12,157 nucleotides of DNA from Bacteroidaceae bacterium (GCA_017961965.1 JAGCWG010000091.1:1-12157); one strand, 5' to 3'. Positions 1 to 6,141 are shown, numbered from the stretch's first letter. Notes: generated from the sequence alone by a model not told the origin. Translations and numbers: made by a program.

Positions 1-821
1 AGAAGTTGCACGACGAGCGCAAGGAGATTATCGCCAAGGCAAAGGCTGACGCAGAGGAACTCCTCCAGAACTCCAACGCACGTATCGAGCAGACCATACG
101 TGAGATTAAGGAGGCTCAGGCAGAGAAAGAGCGTACCCGCAGCATACGTCAGGACTTCAACGACTTCAAGCAAGAGGTCAAGGCTATCAATCCAGAGGAG
201 ATGGAGGAGAAAATCCGTCGCCAGATGGAAAAGGTCAAGGCTCGCAAGGAACGTAAGGAGAAAGGCGAAAGCAAGAAGGGACAGTCGCTTGCCAAGAACG
301 GAGCTGTTGCTCCGACCGCAGGCAACACCGCTCCTCAGCCAAACACGGATGCCGTACTATTCAAGGAGAAGGATTGGGTTCGTCTCAAGGGAACAACCAC
401 TCCAGGACAGATAATCAAGATAAACGGCAACGAGGCTCTCGTTGGCTTTGGAGGAATACAGACAAACGTGAAGCTCAAGCGCCTTGAGCCAGCAGAGGCT
501 CCAAAGAAGAAGGAGAACGTGGCTGCCACATTCGTGAGCACGCAGACTCAGGACAACATACGCGAGAAGACACTCAACTTCTCTCAGGACATCGACGTGC
601 GAGGTATGCGTGGCGAGGAAGCAATACAAGCCGTCACATACTTCATCGACGACGCTCTTGTGGCTGGTGCTTCAAGGGTGCGAATACTCCACGGAACAGG
701 TACGGGAATACTCCGCACACTCATCCGCCAGTATGTAGGCACGATACCAGCCGTGAGCGACTATCACGACGAGCATCCACAGTTCGGAGGAGCAGGAATA
801 ACGATTGTCGAGTTCATGTAA
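1..821 (+). CDS. mutS2: MutS2 (endonuclease MutS2/RqcU), C-terminal part, 5' end outside window
   Basis: The reading frame is open from the window edge (codons in frame from base 3) to TAA at 819-821; only about 272 residues of a protein usually near 800 aa are present. It starts in a charged, Lys/Glu-rich coiled coil (first ~95 residues), as in the MutS2 region after the ATPase. A small KOW/SH3-like segment follows (about residues 120-165, KDWVRLKG to KLKRLEP). The C-terminal Smr domain (about 195-271) has the family motifs DVRGMR and HGTGTGILR and ends in GAGITIVEF. MutS2 proteins bind branched DNA and suppress recombination, and in some bacteria they split collided ribosomes; Smr is the nuclease-type domain. 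The ATPase domain lies upstream and cannot be judged. The apparent start at TTG (base 6) is an internal Leu codon. Identification is firm; which activity dominates here is unknown. Confidence 0.95.
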   Translation, partial: KLHDERKEIIAKAKADAEELLQNSNARIEQTIREIKEAQAEKERTRSIRQDFNDFKQEVKAINPEEMEEKIRRQMEKVKARKERKEKGESKKGQSLAKNGAVAPTAGNTAPQPNTDAVLFKEKDWVRLKGTTTPGQIIKINGNEALVGFGGIQTNVKLKRLEPAEAPKKKENVAATFVSTQTQDNIREKTLNFSQDIDVRGMRGEEAIQAVTYFIDDALVAGASRVRILHGTGTGILRTLIRQYVGTIPAVSDYHDEHPQFGGAGITIVEFM

Positions 822-835
822 AAAAACGTAGTCTG

Positions 836-949
836 ACAGACTATCAATAGTAGTCGAACGGACTAATGATAGTCACCCATACGGACTAATGATAGTCGAT
901 AGTACGGACTATCGATAGTCGCACATACCGACTATCATTAGTCCGTTCG
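836..949. repeat. Five tandem 22-23-nt units, each with a 14-nt palindromic core
   Basis: Units start at 836, 858, 881, 904 and 927, so the spacing is 22, 23, 23 and 23 nt. Each has a 17-nt conserved part close to ACSGACTATCRATAGTC followed by about 6 variable bases. The cores at 839-852, 861-874, 884-897, 907-920 and 930-943 follow GACTA-N4-TAGTC; the first ends TAGTA instead. The fourth (GACTATCGATAGTC) is a perfect palindrome. The fifth core is the exact reverse complement of the second and third, which gives a perfect 21-bp inverted repeat, 854-874 with 930-950. The function is unknown: candidates are a binding-site array, an RNA fold at the mutS2 3' end, or a minisatellite. Confidence 0.85.
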
Positions 950-993
950 ACCACTTTCGGATGTCGTTTTATAGACACACGACAAGACTGAAA

Positions 994-1038
994 TACTGCA
1001 TATTACGCTACGCAAAAGAATATACGTATATTGCAGTA
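994..1038. promoter_or_regulatory. Operator-like palindrome upstream of the 95-aa gene
   Basis: AATATACGTATATT (1019-1032) is a perfect 14-bp palindrome. It lies inside a wider inverted repeat whose outer arms are TACTGCA (994-1000) and TGCAGTA (1032-1038). It sits 15 nt upstream of a TAATTTTG box, about where the -33 element and an upstream regulator would bind. That it is an operator is inference; AT-rich DNA yields short palindromes by chance. Confidence 0.35.
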
Positions 1039-1046
1039 ACAATTCA

Positions 1047-1054
1047 TAATTTTG
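1047..1054 (+). promoter_or_regulatory. Possible Bacteroidetes -7 box (TAATTTTG)
   Basis: TAATTTTG fits the Bacteroidetes -7 consensus TAnnTTTG. No good TTTG -33 element is seen at the expected distance. If real, transcription would start near 1061, giving a leader of about 40 nt before the ATG at 1102. Confidence 0.35.
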
Positions 1055-1101
1055 AACCCCGAAGGGCTCAACGTAGTTAATTCTTAATTTTTCAACATCT
1101 C

Positions 1102-1389
1102 ATGGATAATGAATTGAGCGAGGGTGAGCAGGTCTTCATATTCCGCAAGTTCATGCTTGACGAGGAAGACGAAGACGTGGAGCTCTACCACAGAGCCGCA
1201 ATAGACAAGTTGCAGACACTCTATCCCGGCAAGAAGATAACCGACTACGGCACTCTTACCATCGGAATAGAGACGGACAGCATGTATTCCGACACAGGAC
1301 AAGACATCTACGAGCTTGGTATGGTGGATTGGGAACTACCAGCCATCCGCAACACACGCGACGGAGAGGTCATTACGTTTAGAATCTGA
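1102..1389 (+). CDS. Hypothetical acidic 95-aa protein
   Basis: I do not recognise this protein. It runs from ATG 1102 to TGA 1387-1389, and its codon use (AAG, GAG, CTC, ATA) resembles the neighbours, which supports it as real. It has 22 Asp/Glu against 9 Lys/Arg, with an acidic stretch DEEDEDVE at residues 20-27, and no signal peptide, membrane segment or Cys, so a soluble cytoplasmic protein is likely. The C-terminal half (KITDYGTLTIGIETDSMYSDTGQDIYELG) looks like a small beta-rich fold. It lies between mutS2 and an AddB-like nuclease; a role in DNA repair would be guilt by association only. Its stop codon falls inside the left arm of the inverted-repeat element that follows. There is no Shine-Dalgarno sequence, which is normal in this phylum. 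Confidence 0.7.
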   Translation: MDNELSEGEQVFIFRKFMLDEEDEDVELYHRAAIDKLQTLYPGKKITDYGTLTIGIETDSMYSDTGQDIYELGMVDWELPAIRNTRDGEVITFRI

Positions 1390-1509
1390 CCCACCCCAGC
1401 CCTCCCTACAGGGAGGGAGCTTAGTTACCACGTCCGCTGCGACCTTCATACATTCTATCAGCAACAAGGCTATCCAGTCCGCTCCCTGTAAGGAGGGTTA
1501 GGGTGGGTC
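1388..1509. repeat. 122-nt element with 28-bp imperfect terminal inverted repeats (MITE/REP-like)
   Basis: The left arm (1388-1415) and the reverse complement of the right arm (1482-1509) match at 25 of 28 positions. Both arms start GACCCACCC and share CCCTCC and TACAGGGAG. The left arm also folds on itself: CCCTCCC (1400-1406) pairs with GGGAGGG (1411-1417) around a TACA loop. The interior, about 66 nt, encodes nothing. From memory, GGGTGGGT/CCCTCCC-type inverted repeats are common between genes in Prevotella and Bacteroides. The element could act as a mobile miniature element, or its RNA hairpin could terminate transcription or protect the transcript end. No target-site duplication is obvious. 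Confidence 0.75.
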
Positions 1510-1526
1510 TTCATTGAATTTGAACT

Positions 1527-4490
1527 ATGACAACATTTCTCGAACTTATAGCAAACGACTTGTATCAGGAACTTGGGGGAGACTTCACCAAGACAACCAT
1601 CATATTCCCTAACAAGCGTGCAAATCTGTTCTTCAACAACCATCTCGCAAAGATAAGCCCTTCGCCTGTCTTTGCGCCACAATATCTGTCCATAGGTGAC
1701 CTGTTCGCTTCGCTGAGCGACCGCATAGTGGCTGACCAGATACAACTCGTATGCCGTCTTTACGAGGCGTTCCATAGCGTGACAAAGACAGAGGAGACAC
1801 TCGACAAGTTCTACTCATGGGGCGAGATGATGCTGAGCGACTTCGAGGATATTGACAACAATATGGCAGAAGCAAGAAGCCTCTTTGTCAATATCGCCGA
1901 ATTGCAGGAGATGACATCATTCGAGTTCCTTACGGACGAGCAGGTGGCTGCCATCAAGACCGTGTTCGAGAATTTTGACAAGGACAAGCGCACACGTCTC
2001 AAGGACAAGTTCCTGAGTATATGGGATGCCCTTGCCCCTACCTACCAGACATTCAAGGAACAGCTTGCCAAGGACAACCTCTGCTATGAGGGTATGATGA
2101 AGAAGGAAGTCATAGAGACGCTCAAGAATACACCTGAGAAGATTATCGACCGACTAAAGAGCGATAATTACGTCATAGTCGGCTTCAACGTACTCAACGA
2201 GACGGAGCGTCAGCTCTTCAAGTTCCTCAAGAAGAACAAGAACACATACTTCTACTGGGATTACGACAAGGCATACGAAAAGGATGAGGCTGGACGCTTC
2301 ATCATGCAGGACATACAGGACTTCGGCAACAGGTTTGCCGACCACCCTGAGTATTATCAGAATCTCTGGCAGAAGAAGAACATATCCTTCGTGAATGCAA
2401 CCACGGAGAATGCCCAGACACGTTATGTGAGCAAATGGATAGAGGAGACAATAAAGGATGGCACACATCTTAACGAGAACGCTATCGTGCTATGCAACGA
2501 AGCCGACCTGCCTTCAGTACTCCACTCCATTCCATCAACCCTCTCGGACGAGGGACAGACAGAACTCGTGAGCGACAAACACACGTTCCTCAACGTCACC
2601 CTGGGATTTCCTCTTGGCGACACGCTGGCTTACAGCTACGTACAGGCGTTGCTCGAACTCCAGATACACGGAAAGTCGAGCAACGGCTACTGGCGCTACA
2701 GCTATGTGGCTGACGTACTACGCCACCCATTCACACGCCGTCTGTCAGGTAATGCGTCAGTAGCAATACTCTCGCATCTCAACAGCCGAAACATTACGTT
2801 CCCAAGCGAGAAGGACATACTCTATCCTTTCACACACCCAAAGGAAGATGAAGAGCCTATGCCTTATGCAGAGTACTTTATACGTCAGCTGTTCACACCC
2901 GCAGGTTCAAAGCACGAGATAACGTCATACGTCATCGAGATGCTCAAGAAGATAGGAATATCATACAAGGGCGAGAAGAACGAGGCTCTGCAGAAGGAAT
3001 CCATCTTCACGGCTTATACGGTCATCAATCGTGTACAGTCGCTCCTTGAGGAGAACCCACTCCTTGCAAGCGTGAACAACGAGACGCTCAACCGTCTCAT
3101 ACGACAGATTATGACGAGCAACTCCATTCCTTTCCACGGAGAACCAGCCATAGGACTTCAGGTGATGGGAGTGCTTGAGACGCGTAACCTCGACTTCAAG
3201 AACGTCATACTCCTCTCATGCAACGAGGACATGCTCCCTAAGAACGTGCATCGTGCATCACTCATTCCGTACAACCTCAGAGAGTTCTACGGCATGACGA
3301 CCATGGAGAAGCAGGTGAGCCTCTACGCATATTATTTCTACAATCTCCTGCAAAGGGCGGAGAACATAACCGTCATGTACAACTCATCAAGCGAAGGTCT
3401 CAACAAAGGTGAGAAGTCACGCTTCATGATGCAGATGGAGATAGAGACAAAGAAGATATTAGGGCCTGACAACAAGATAATACACAAGACGTTGCTTGCC
3501 GACAACGAGGCACAGAAGCCTAACGACTGCTTTGCGCCTAAGACAGAAGAGTTGATGCAGAAGATGGACGAGCGATTCAAGAATGGAATACTCTCGCCTA
3601 CAGCCATCAACAATTATCTCCGTTGTCCGCTTGCCTTCTACTTCAAGTACATAGCCAACTACAAGGATCAAGACGAGGTGACGGAGGAGGTTGACAGCCC
3701 TGCCTTCGGTACAATCTTCCACAAGTGCATGGAGGATATTTACGGCTCATTTGCTGGTCGTCAGATACAATCAAAGGACCTTCTGGCAATAGCAAACGAC
3801 AAGGTCAAGATTGCACGTATCGTAGATGAGGCTTTCGCCACGGAGTTCTTCCACAAGGACAAGAATGAGGTGGTGCACTACAATGGAGAACAGAAACTTA
3901 ACCACAAGGTGCTCTGCAAGTATGTCCGCAACCAGCTACTCTTCGACTCACAGAGTTGCCCTATGCGTAACGTGCACGTGGAGAAGAGAATTGAGCACAC
4001 GGAAGTCATCAAGGGACACGAAATACATCTCGGAGGTTCAATCGACCGATTTGAGACGCTCAACGACCCTGCGAACAATCAGGATTACCTGCGTATCGTG
4101 GATTACAAGACAGGTACAAAACCAGAGAAGAACGTGACGAGCGAAAAACTCTTCAACAGTTCGGGCGATGCCAAGTACCATTGTCAGGCGATGTATTACA
4201 GCTACGTGATGCGTCGTGTACTCGAACGCGAGTATGGCGACGTGAGCAAGATTCCGCCAATACGTCCGTCGCTCATGTATGTCACTCAGGCACTTGCACA
4301 ACGTGAGGACAGCTTCAAGGTAAACGGAAACGAGATGACCGACTTTGCTGACTACGAGGAGGATTTCCATGCCATGCTCAAGTCAACAATCGAGGACATC
4401 TTTGACCCGGATATTCCTTTCCGCCAATGTGAGGACAAGAGCAAATGTGCAAACTGCTCGTTCGTCCGCTTCTGCCGAAGGATGAGCTGA
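1527..4490 (+). CDS. AddB-like PD-(D/E)XK nuclease with Fe-S cysteine cluster
   Basis: This 987-aa protein resembles the AddB/RexB subunit of double-strand-break resection nucleases. Residues 24-40 (TIIFPNKRANLFFNNHL) sit where a Walker A loop would be, but there is no GxxGxGKT, so this helicase-like half should not bind ATP in the usual way. Residues about 543-565 (GLQVMGVLETRNLDF...LLSCNEDMLP) match the late UvrD-type motif. The C-terminal nuclease has H732 in GTIFHK, D840 in GGSIDRF, and D859 and K861 in IVDYKTG, so its catalytic set looks complete. C700 (YLRCPLAF) plus C974, C977 and C983 give the C...C-x2-C-x5-C pattern of the AddB iron-sulphur staple. The usual partner, an AddA/UvrD-type helicase, is not adjacent: mutS2 lies upstream and ruvC downstream. 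It likely acts in recombinational repair. The start at 1527 is the first ATG and has no SD. Confidence 0.88.
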   Translation: MTTFLELIANDLYQELGGDFTKTTIIFPNKRANLFFNNHLAKISPSPVFAPQYLSIGDLFASLSDRIVADQIQLVCRLYEAFHSVTKTEETLDKFYSWGEMMLSDFEDIDNNMAEARSLFVNIAELQEMTSFEFLTDEQVAAIKTVFENFDKDKRTRLKDKFLSIWDALAPTYQTFKEQLAKDNLCYEGMMKKEVIETLKNTPEKIIDRLKSDNYVIVGFNVLNETERQLFKFLKKNKNTYFYWDYDKAYEKDEAGRFIMQDIQDFGNRFADHPEYYQNLWQKKNISFVNATTENAQTRYVSKWIEETIKDGTHLNENAIVLCNEADLPSVLHSIPSTLSDEGQTELVSDKHTFLNVTLGFPLGDTLAYSYVQALLELQIHGKSSNGYWRYSYVADVLRHPFTRRLSGNASVAILSHLNSRNITFPSEKDILYPFTHPKEDEEPMPYAEYFIRQLFTPAGSKHEITSYVIEMLKKIGISYKGEKNEALQKESIFTAYTVINRVQSLLEENPLLASVNNETLNRLIRQIMTSNSIPFHGEPAIGLQVMGVLETRNLDFKNVILLSCNEDMLPKNVHRASLIPYNLREFYGMTTMEKQVSLYAYYFYNLLQRAENITVMYNSSSEGLNKGEKSRFMMQMEIETKKILGPDNKIIHKTLLADNEAQKPNDCFAPKTEELMQKMDERFKNGILSPTAINNYLRCPLAFYFKYIANYKDQDEVTEEVDSPAFGTIFHKCMEDIYGSFAGRQIQSKDLLAIANDKVKIARIVDEAFATEFFHKDKNEVVHYNGEQKLNHKVLCKYVRNQLLFDSQSCPMRNVHVEKRIEHTEVIKGHEIHLGGSIDRFETLNDPANNQDYLRIVDYKTGTKPEKNVTSEKLFNSSGDAKYHCQAMYYSYVMRRVLEREYGDVSKIPPIRPSLMYVTQALAQREDSFKVNGNEMTDFADYEEDFHAMLKSTIEDIFDPDIPFRQCEDKSKCANCSFVRFCRRMS

Positions 4491-4686
4491 GGAAATTAAG
4501 AATTAAGAGTTAAGATTTTGGAGAACGAAAATTTAGAAAATTAAAGAAAATTCTTATTCTTCTTTAAACACAGAAGACTCAGAGGACACAGAGCCAGCAT
4601 GTTAATTATTAATTAGATGGTTTTCTTTTGTTTTCATATGTTTTCTTTTGTTTTTCTAATTGGCCGCTTGGCGGCAAAAAAGCAGA
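4491..4686. other. AT-rich intergenic region and ruvC leader with short repeats
   Basis: This 196-nt gap has no gene. It begins with a 7-nt tandem repeat: AATTAAG at 4494-4500 and 4501-4507, then AGTTAAG at 4508-4514. A purine stretch with repeated ACAGAG/GACTCAGAG motifs follows (about 4568-4594). Next come two copies of TTTTCTTTTGTTTT, 20 nt apart (4621-4634 and 4641-4654). A small GC hairpin (4663-4675) lies just before ruvC. No promoter with convincing -33 and -7 boxes could be assigned. Confidence 0.6.
4663..4675 (+). promoter_or_regulatory. GC hairpin in the ruvC leader
   Basis: GCCGC (4663-4667) pairs with GCGGC (4671-4675) around a TTG loop, 11 nt before the ruvC ATG and in otherwise AT-rich DNA. 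A run of A, not T, follows, so it does not look like a terminator in either direction. It might affect ribosome access, but that is inference. Confidence 0.4.
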
Positions 4687-5256
4687 ATGATAAAGTCAAA
4701 AGTAGAGAAAATATTCCTTGGAATTGACCCGGGAACAAACGTGATGGGTTATGGAGTACTCCGTATTGTTGGCAACAAGGCGGAGCTTATTGCCATGGGC
4801 GTGATTGAACTCAGCAAGTATGAGAGTCATTATCTGCGCCTTGGCAAGATATTTGAACGTGTGACGAGCATCATAGAGTCGTACAAGCCAGACGAGATGG
4901 CTATTGAGGCGCCATTCTTTGGCAAGAACGTACAGTCAATGCTCAAACTCGGTCGTGCTCAGGGAGTTGCCATCACAGCTGCCATCATGCGCAACATCCC
5001 TATTCACGAGTATGAGCCAAGAAAAATCAAGATGGCGATAACGGGTAACGGTAACGCTTCAAAGGAACAGGTGGCAGGAATGTTACAGAGGATGCTCCAC
5101 ATTTCAAAGGAAGACATGGATGTCCAACTTGATGCTACAGATGCCGTTGGAGCCGCCTATTGCCACTTCATTCAGATGGGTAAACCCGAAACAGAGAAAA
5201 AATTTTCCTCTTGGGCAGATTTCGCCAAGAAAAACCAGGATAAAATACACAGATAA
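4687..5256 (+). CDS. ruvC: Crossover junction endodeoxyribonuclease RuvC
   Basis: RuvC resolves Holliday junctions by paired nicking, together with the RuvAB branch-migration motor. The 189-aa product has the usual length. The catalytic acidic residues are visible: D14 in FLGIDPGT, E74 in [10 protein letters not shown], and D149 and D152 in [10 protein letters not shown]. These match D7, E66, D138 and D141 of E. coli RuvC. I place the start at ATG 4687 ([16 protein letters not shown]). The frame stays open back to a TTG at 4660, but that extension reads through the GC hairpin and adds nine residues unlike the family N-terminus. The C-terminus ([17 protein letters not shown]) is a charged tail. 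ruvA and ruvB are not in the window. The gene stands alone, with gaps on both sides, so it probably has its own promoter. Confidence 0.96.
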   Translation: MIKSKVEKIFLGIDPGTNVMGYGVLRIVGNKAELIAMGVIELSKYESHYLRLGKIFERVTSIIESYKPDEMAIEAPFFGKNVQSMLKLGRAQGVAITAAIMRNIPIHEYEPRKIKMAITGNGNASKEQVAGMLQRMLHISKEDMDVQLDATDAVGAAYCHFIQMGKPETEKKFSSWADFAKKNQDKIHR

Positions 5257-5271
5257 TTCAAATCTTTTTTG

Positions 5272-5279
5272 TATCTTTG
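5272..5279 (+). promoter_or_regulatory. Bacteroidetes -7 promoter box TATCTTTG
   Basis: TATCTTTG is an exact match to TAnnTTTG, preceded by a T-rich run ending in TTTTTTG (5265-5271) as is common in this phylum. A separate TTTG at the canonical -33 distance is not seen. The predicted transcription start is around 5285-5287, so the transcript would include the small ORF at 5300-5353 and then the DUF4199 gene. Confidence 0.6.
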
Positions 5280-5299
5280 TGCCGTTTTATGAGGAAACC

Positions 5300-5353
5300 A
5301 TGTACGTAGTACATAACCCTCGAATTAAAAATTATCGATTAGCACAAAGATGA
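5300..5353 (+). CDS. Possible 17-aa leader peptide overlapping the DUF4199 start
   Basis: ATG at 5300 opens the short frame MYVVHNPRIKNYRLAQR and ends at TGA 5351-5353, which overlaps the next gene's ATG (5350-5352) as ATGA. The start is preceded by GAGGA (5291-5295) at a 4-nt gap, a Shine-Dalgarno-like sequence of the kind mostly missing in this window. It lies just downstream of the TATCTTTG box, in a different frame from the DUF4199 gene. ATGTAC/GTACAT (5300-5305 with 5309-5314) can form a hairpin over its first codons. This layout suits translational coupling, but so short a frame could be chance; there is no evidence that the peptide itself matters. Confidence 0.35.
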   Translation: MYVVHNPRIKNYRLAQR

Positions 5354-5913
5354 ACAATAACAACGCATTTCCATACAGAGCTTACGCAATGGAGTACGGC
5401 ACATTCCTCGGCATTGCGTGGACGGCTGTATTTTTCCTTTTCATAGCAACCATAAGGACAGCATCCGACTTATACGCAACCCTTGCATTCTTCGCTTTCC
5501 TTAGCCTTGCCATCATCCCTTTCTTGTTTGCATGGCGCATCAAGCAGCTTCAGGGCAAGGGCGAAAGTCTCGGAATACTCCGTGGATGCTTATTCTCATT
5601 CAACCTGTTCATGTTTGCAAGCCTCTTTACAGGTGCATGCGAATATGCTTACTTCGCATTCTTCGACCACGGTACATTCGTGGATAGCTTCATGAAAATA
5701 TATTTCAATCCGGAAATAGCAAACGTCTATAACAACGCAGGACTTAAAGACCTCTATGGCGAGGCAAAGACAGGACTCATGCAGTTCGGCAACCTTTCGC
5801 CATACGAGAAGGCTGGCTCATTCTTCACATTCAGTTTCTACACGAGCCTCTTCTTCATCCTGCCAGTAGGCGCACTTGCATCCCTCAAGAGCAGCAGGAA
5901 GATACAAGCATGA
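5350..5913 (+). CDS. DUF4199 family integral membrane protein
   Basis: The 187-aa product resembles DUF4199 proteins, a Bacteroidetes inner-membrane family of unknown biochemical function. Four hydrophobic segments are visible at about residues 18-35, 41-62, 79-104 and 155-177, with a longer loop at about 105-150 (FDHGTFVDSFMKIYFNPEIANVY...). The first charged loop is WRIKQLQGKGESLGILRG; similar short basic stretches recur in the family. No enzyme motif is seen. A glycosyltransferase of the DPM1/GtrB type follows, a pairing I recall from other Bacteroidetes, which suggests but does not prove a shared role in the envelope. ATG 5350 is preferred; M14 is a less likely alternative. The ATG overlaps the stop of the 17-aa frame upstream. 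Confidence 0.82.
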   Translation: MNNNNAFPYRAYAMEYGTFLGIAWTAVFFLFIATIRTASDLYATLAFFAFLSLAIIPFLFAWRIKQLQGKGESLGILRGCLFSFNLFMFASLFTGACEYAYFAFFDHGTFVDSFMKIYFNPEIANVYNNAGLKDLYGEAKTGLMQFGNLSPYEKAGSFFTFSFYTSLFFILPVGALASLKSSRKIQA

Positions 5914-5932
5914 GAAAGAGCTGAAGGTTATC

Positions 5933-6053
5933 AGTCGAAGTAGTGACTAATTAGTGACTAAGTACTGACCTACTACTGACTAAGTAGTGACTCTCATCCT
6001 TTATGCTTGCTTTATGTTTCCCTTATGTCGCTCTTAGGTTTCTCTTAGCATCC
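5933..6053. repeat. Degenerate 11-nt tandem repeat, 11 units
   Basis: Read in steps of 11 from 5933, the first block is TGACTAATTAG, TGACTAAGTAC, TGACCTACTAC, TGACTAAGTAG (5944-5987). It drifts through TGACTCTCATC to a second block: CTTTATGCTTG, CTTTATGTTTC, CCTTATGTCGC, TCTTAGGTTTC, TCTTAGCATCC (5999-6053). The phase is kept across both blocks with no indel, even though the sequence changes. Two further similar 11-mers, AAGGAGACACG and AAGGAACAAAG, appear in the same phase at 6076-6097. The function is unknown; slipped-strand expansion followed by drift would explain it. Confidence 0.75.
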
Positions 6054-6072
6054 TGTACAAATGCTAAGAGAA
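6040..6072 (+). terminator. Strong hairpin, 12-bp stem and 9-nt loop, terminator-like without T-run
   Basis: TTCTCTTAGCAT (6040-6051) pairs perfectly with ATGCTAAGAGAA (6061-6072) around CCTGTACAA. It lies 127 nt after the DUF4199 stop and 69 nt before the glycosyltransferase ATG. No T-run follows, so it may be a weak terminator, an RNA processing or stability signal, or a leader structure of the downstream gene. Confidence 0.5.
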
Positions 6073-6141
6073 TTGAAGGAGACACGAAGGAACAAAGACA
6101 GAAAAACAGAATAAAGAAACGTAAAAAACAACATACAGACA

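Larger units (their letters stand above)
822..1101. other. 280-nt intergenic region between mutS2 and the 95-aa gene
   Basis: No credible coding sequence is seen. The left half holds the 22-23-nt palindromic repeat array (836-949). A weak 6-bp inverted repeat follows (962-967 with 979-984) and lacks a T-run. The right half holds an AT-rich palindrome (1019-1032) and a possible promoter box (1047-1054), then an AT-rich leader to the ATG at 1102. No clear rho-independent terminator for mutS2 is visible, although the palindromic array could itself fold in RNA. Confidence 0.7.
5914..6141. other. 228-nt intergenic region with 11-nt periodicity
   Basis: This gap before the glycosyltransferase gene holds the 11-nt repeat array and, within it, a strong hairpin (6040-6072). 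It ends in a purine-rich, A-rich leader. TATGTTTC (6013-6020) is one base off the -7 consensus and has no -33 partner, so no promoter is called. A 63-codon frame at 6003-6194 is considered chance. Confidence 0.6.

Noticed and set aside
836..949. The 22-23-nt array as a small CRISPR.
   Set aside because: The conserved part is about 17 nt, the variable parts are only about 6 nt, and the units are palindromic; real CRISPR spacers are around 30 nt. No cas gene is near.
1084..1302. Minus-strand 72-codon frame opposite the 95-aa gene.
   Set aside because: The + strand frame has codon use like the neighbouring genes, whereas the minus frame has no recognisable feature and looks like its shadow.
1316..1501. 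A 61-codon + strand frame covering the inverted-repeat element.
   Set aside because: It is mostly the translation of the inverted repeat and overlaps the real small gene in another frame.
1515..1522. TGAATTTG as a -7 promoter box for the nuclease gene.
   Set aside because: It is one base off the consensus and ends only 4 nt before the ATG, leaving no room for a leader.
4663..4680. GC hairpin before ruvC as a rho-independent terminator.
   Set aside because: It is followed by A residues on the + strand, and read on the - strand the T-run comes before the stem, so it fits neither direction.
4660..4686. Extended RuvC start at TTG 4660.
   Set aside because: The added residues come from a GC hairpin and leader sequence, and the ATG at 4687 gives a normal-length RuvC N-terminus.
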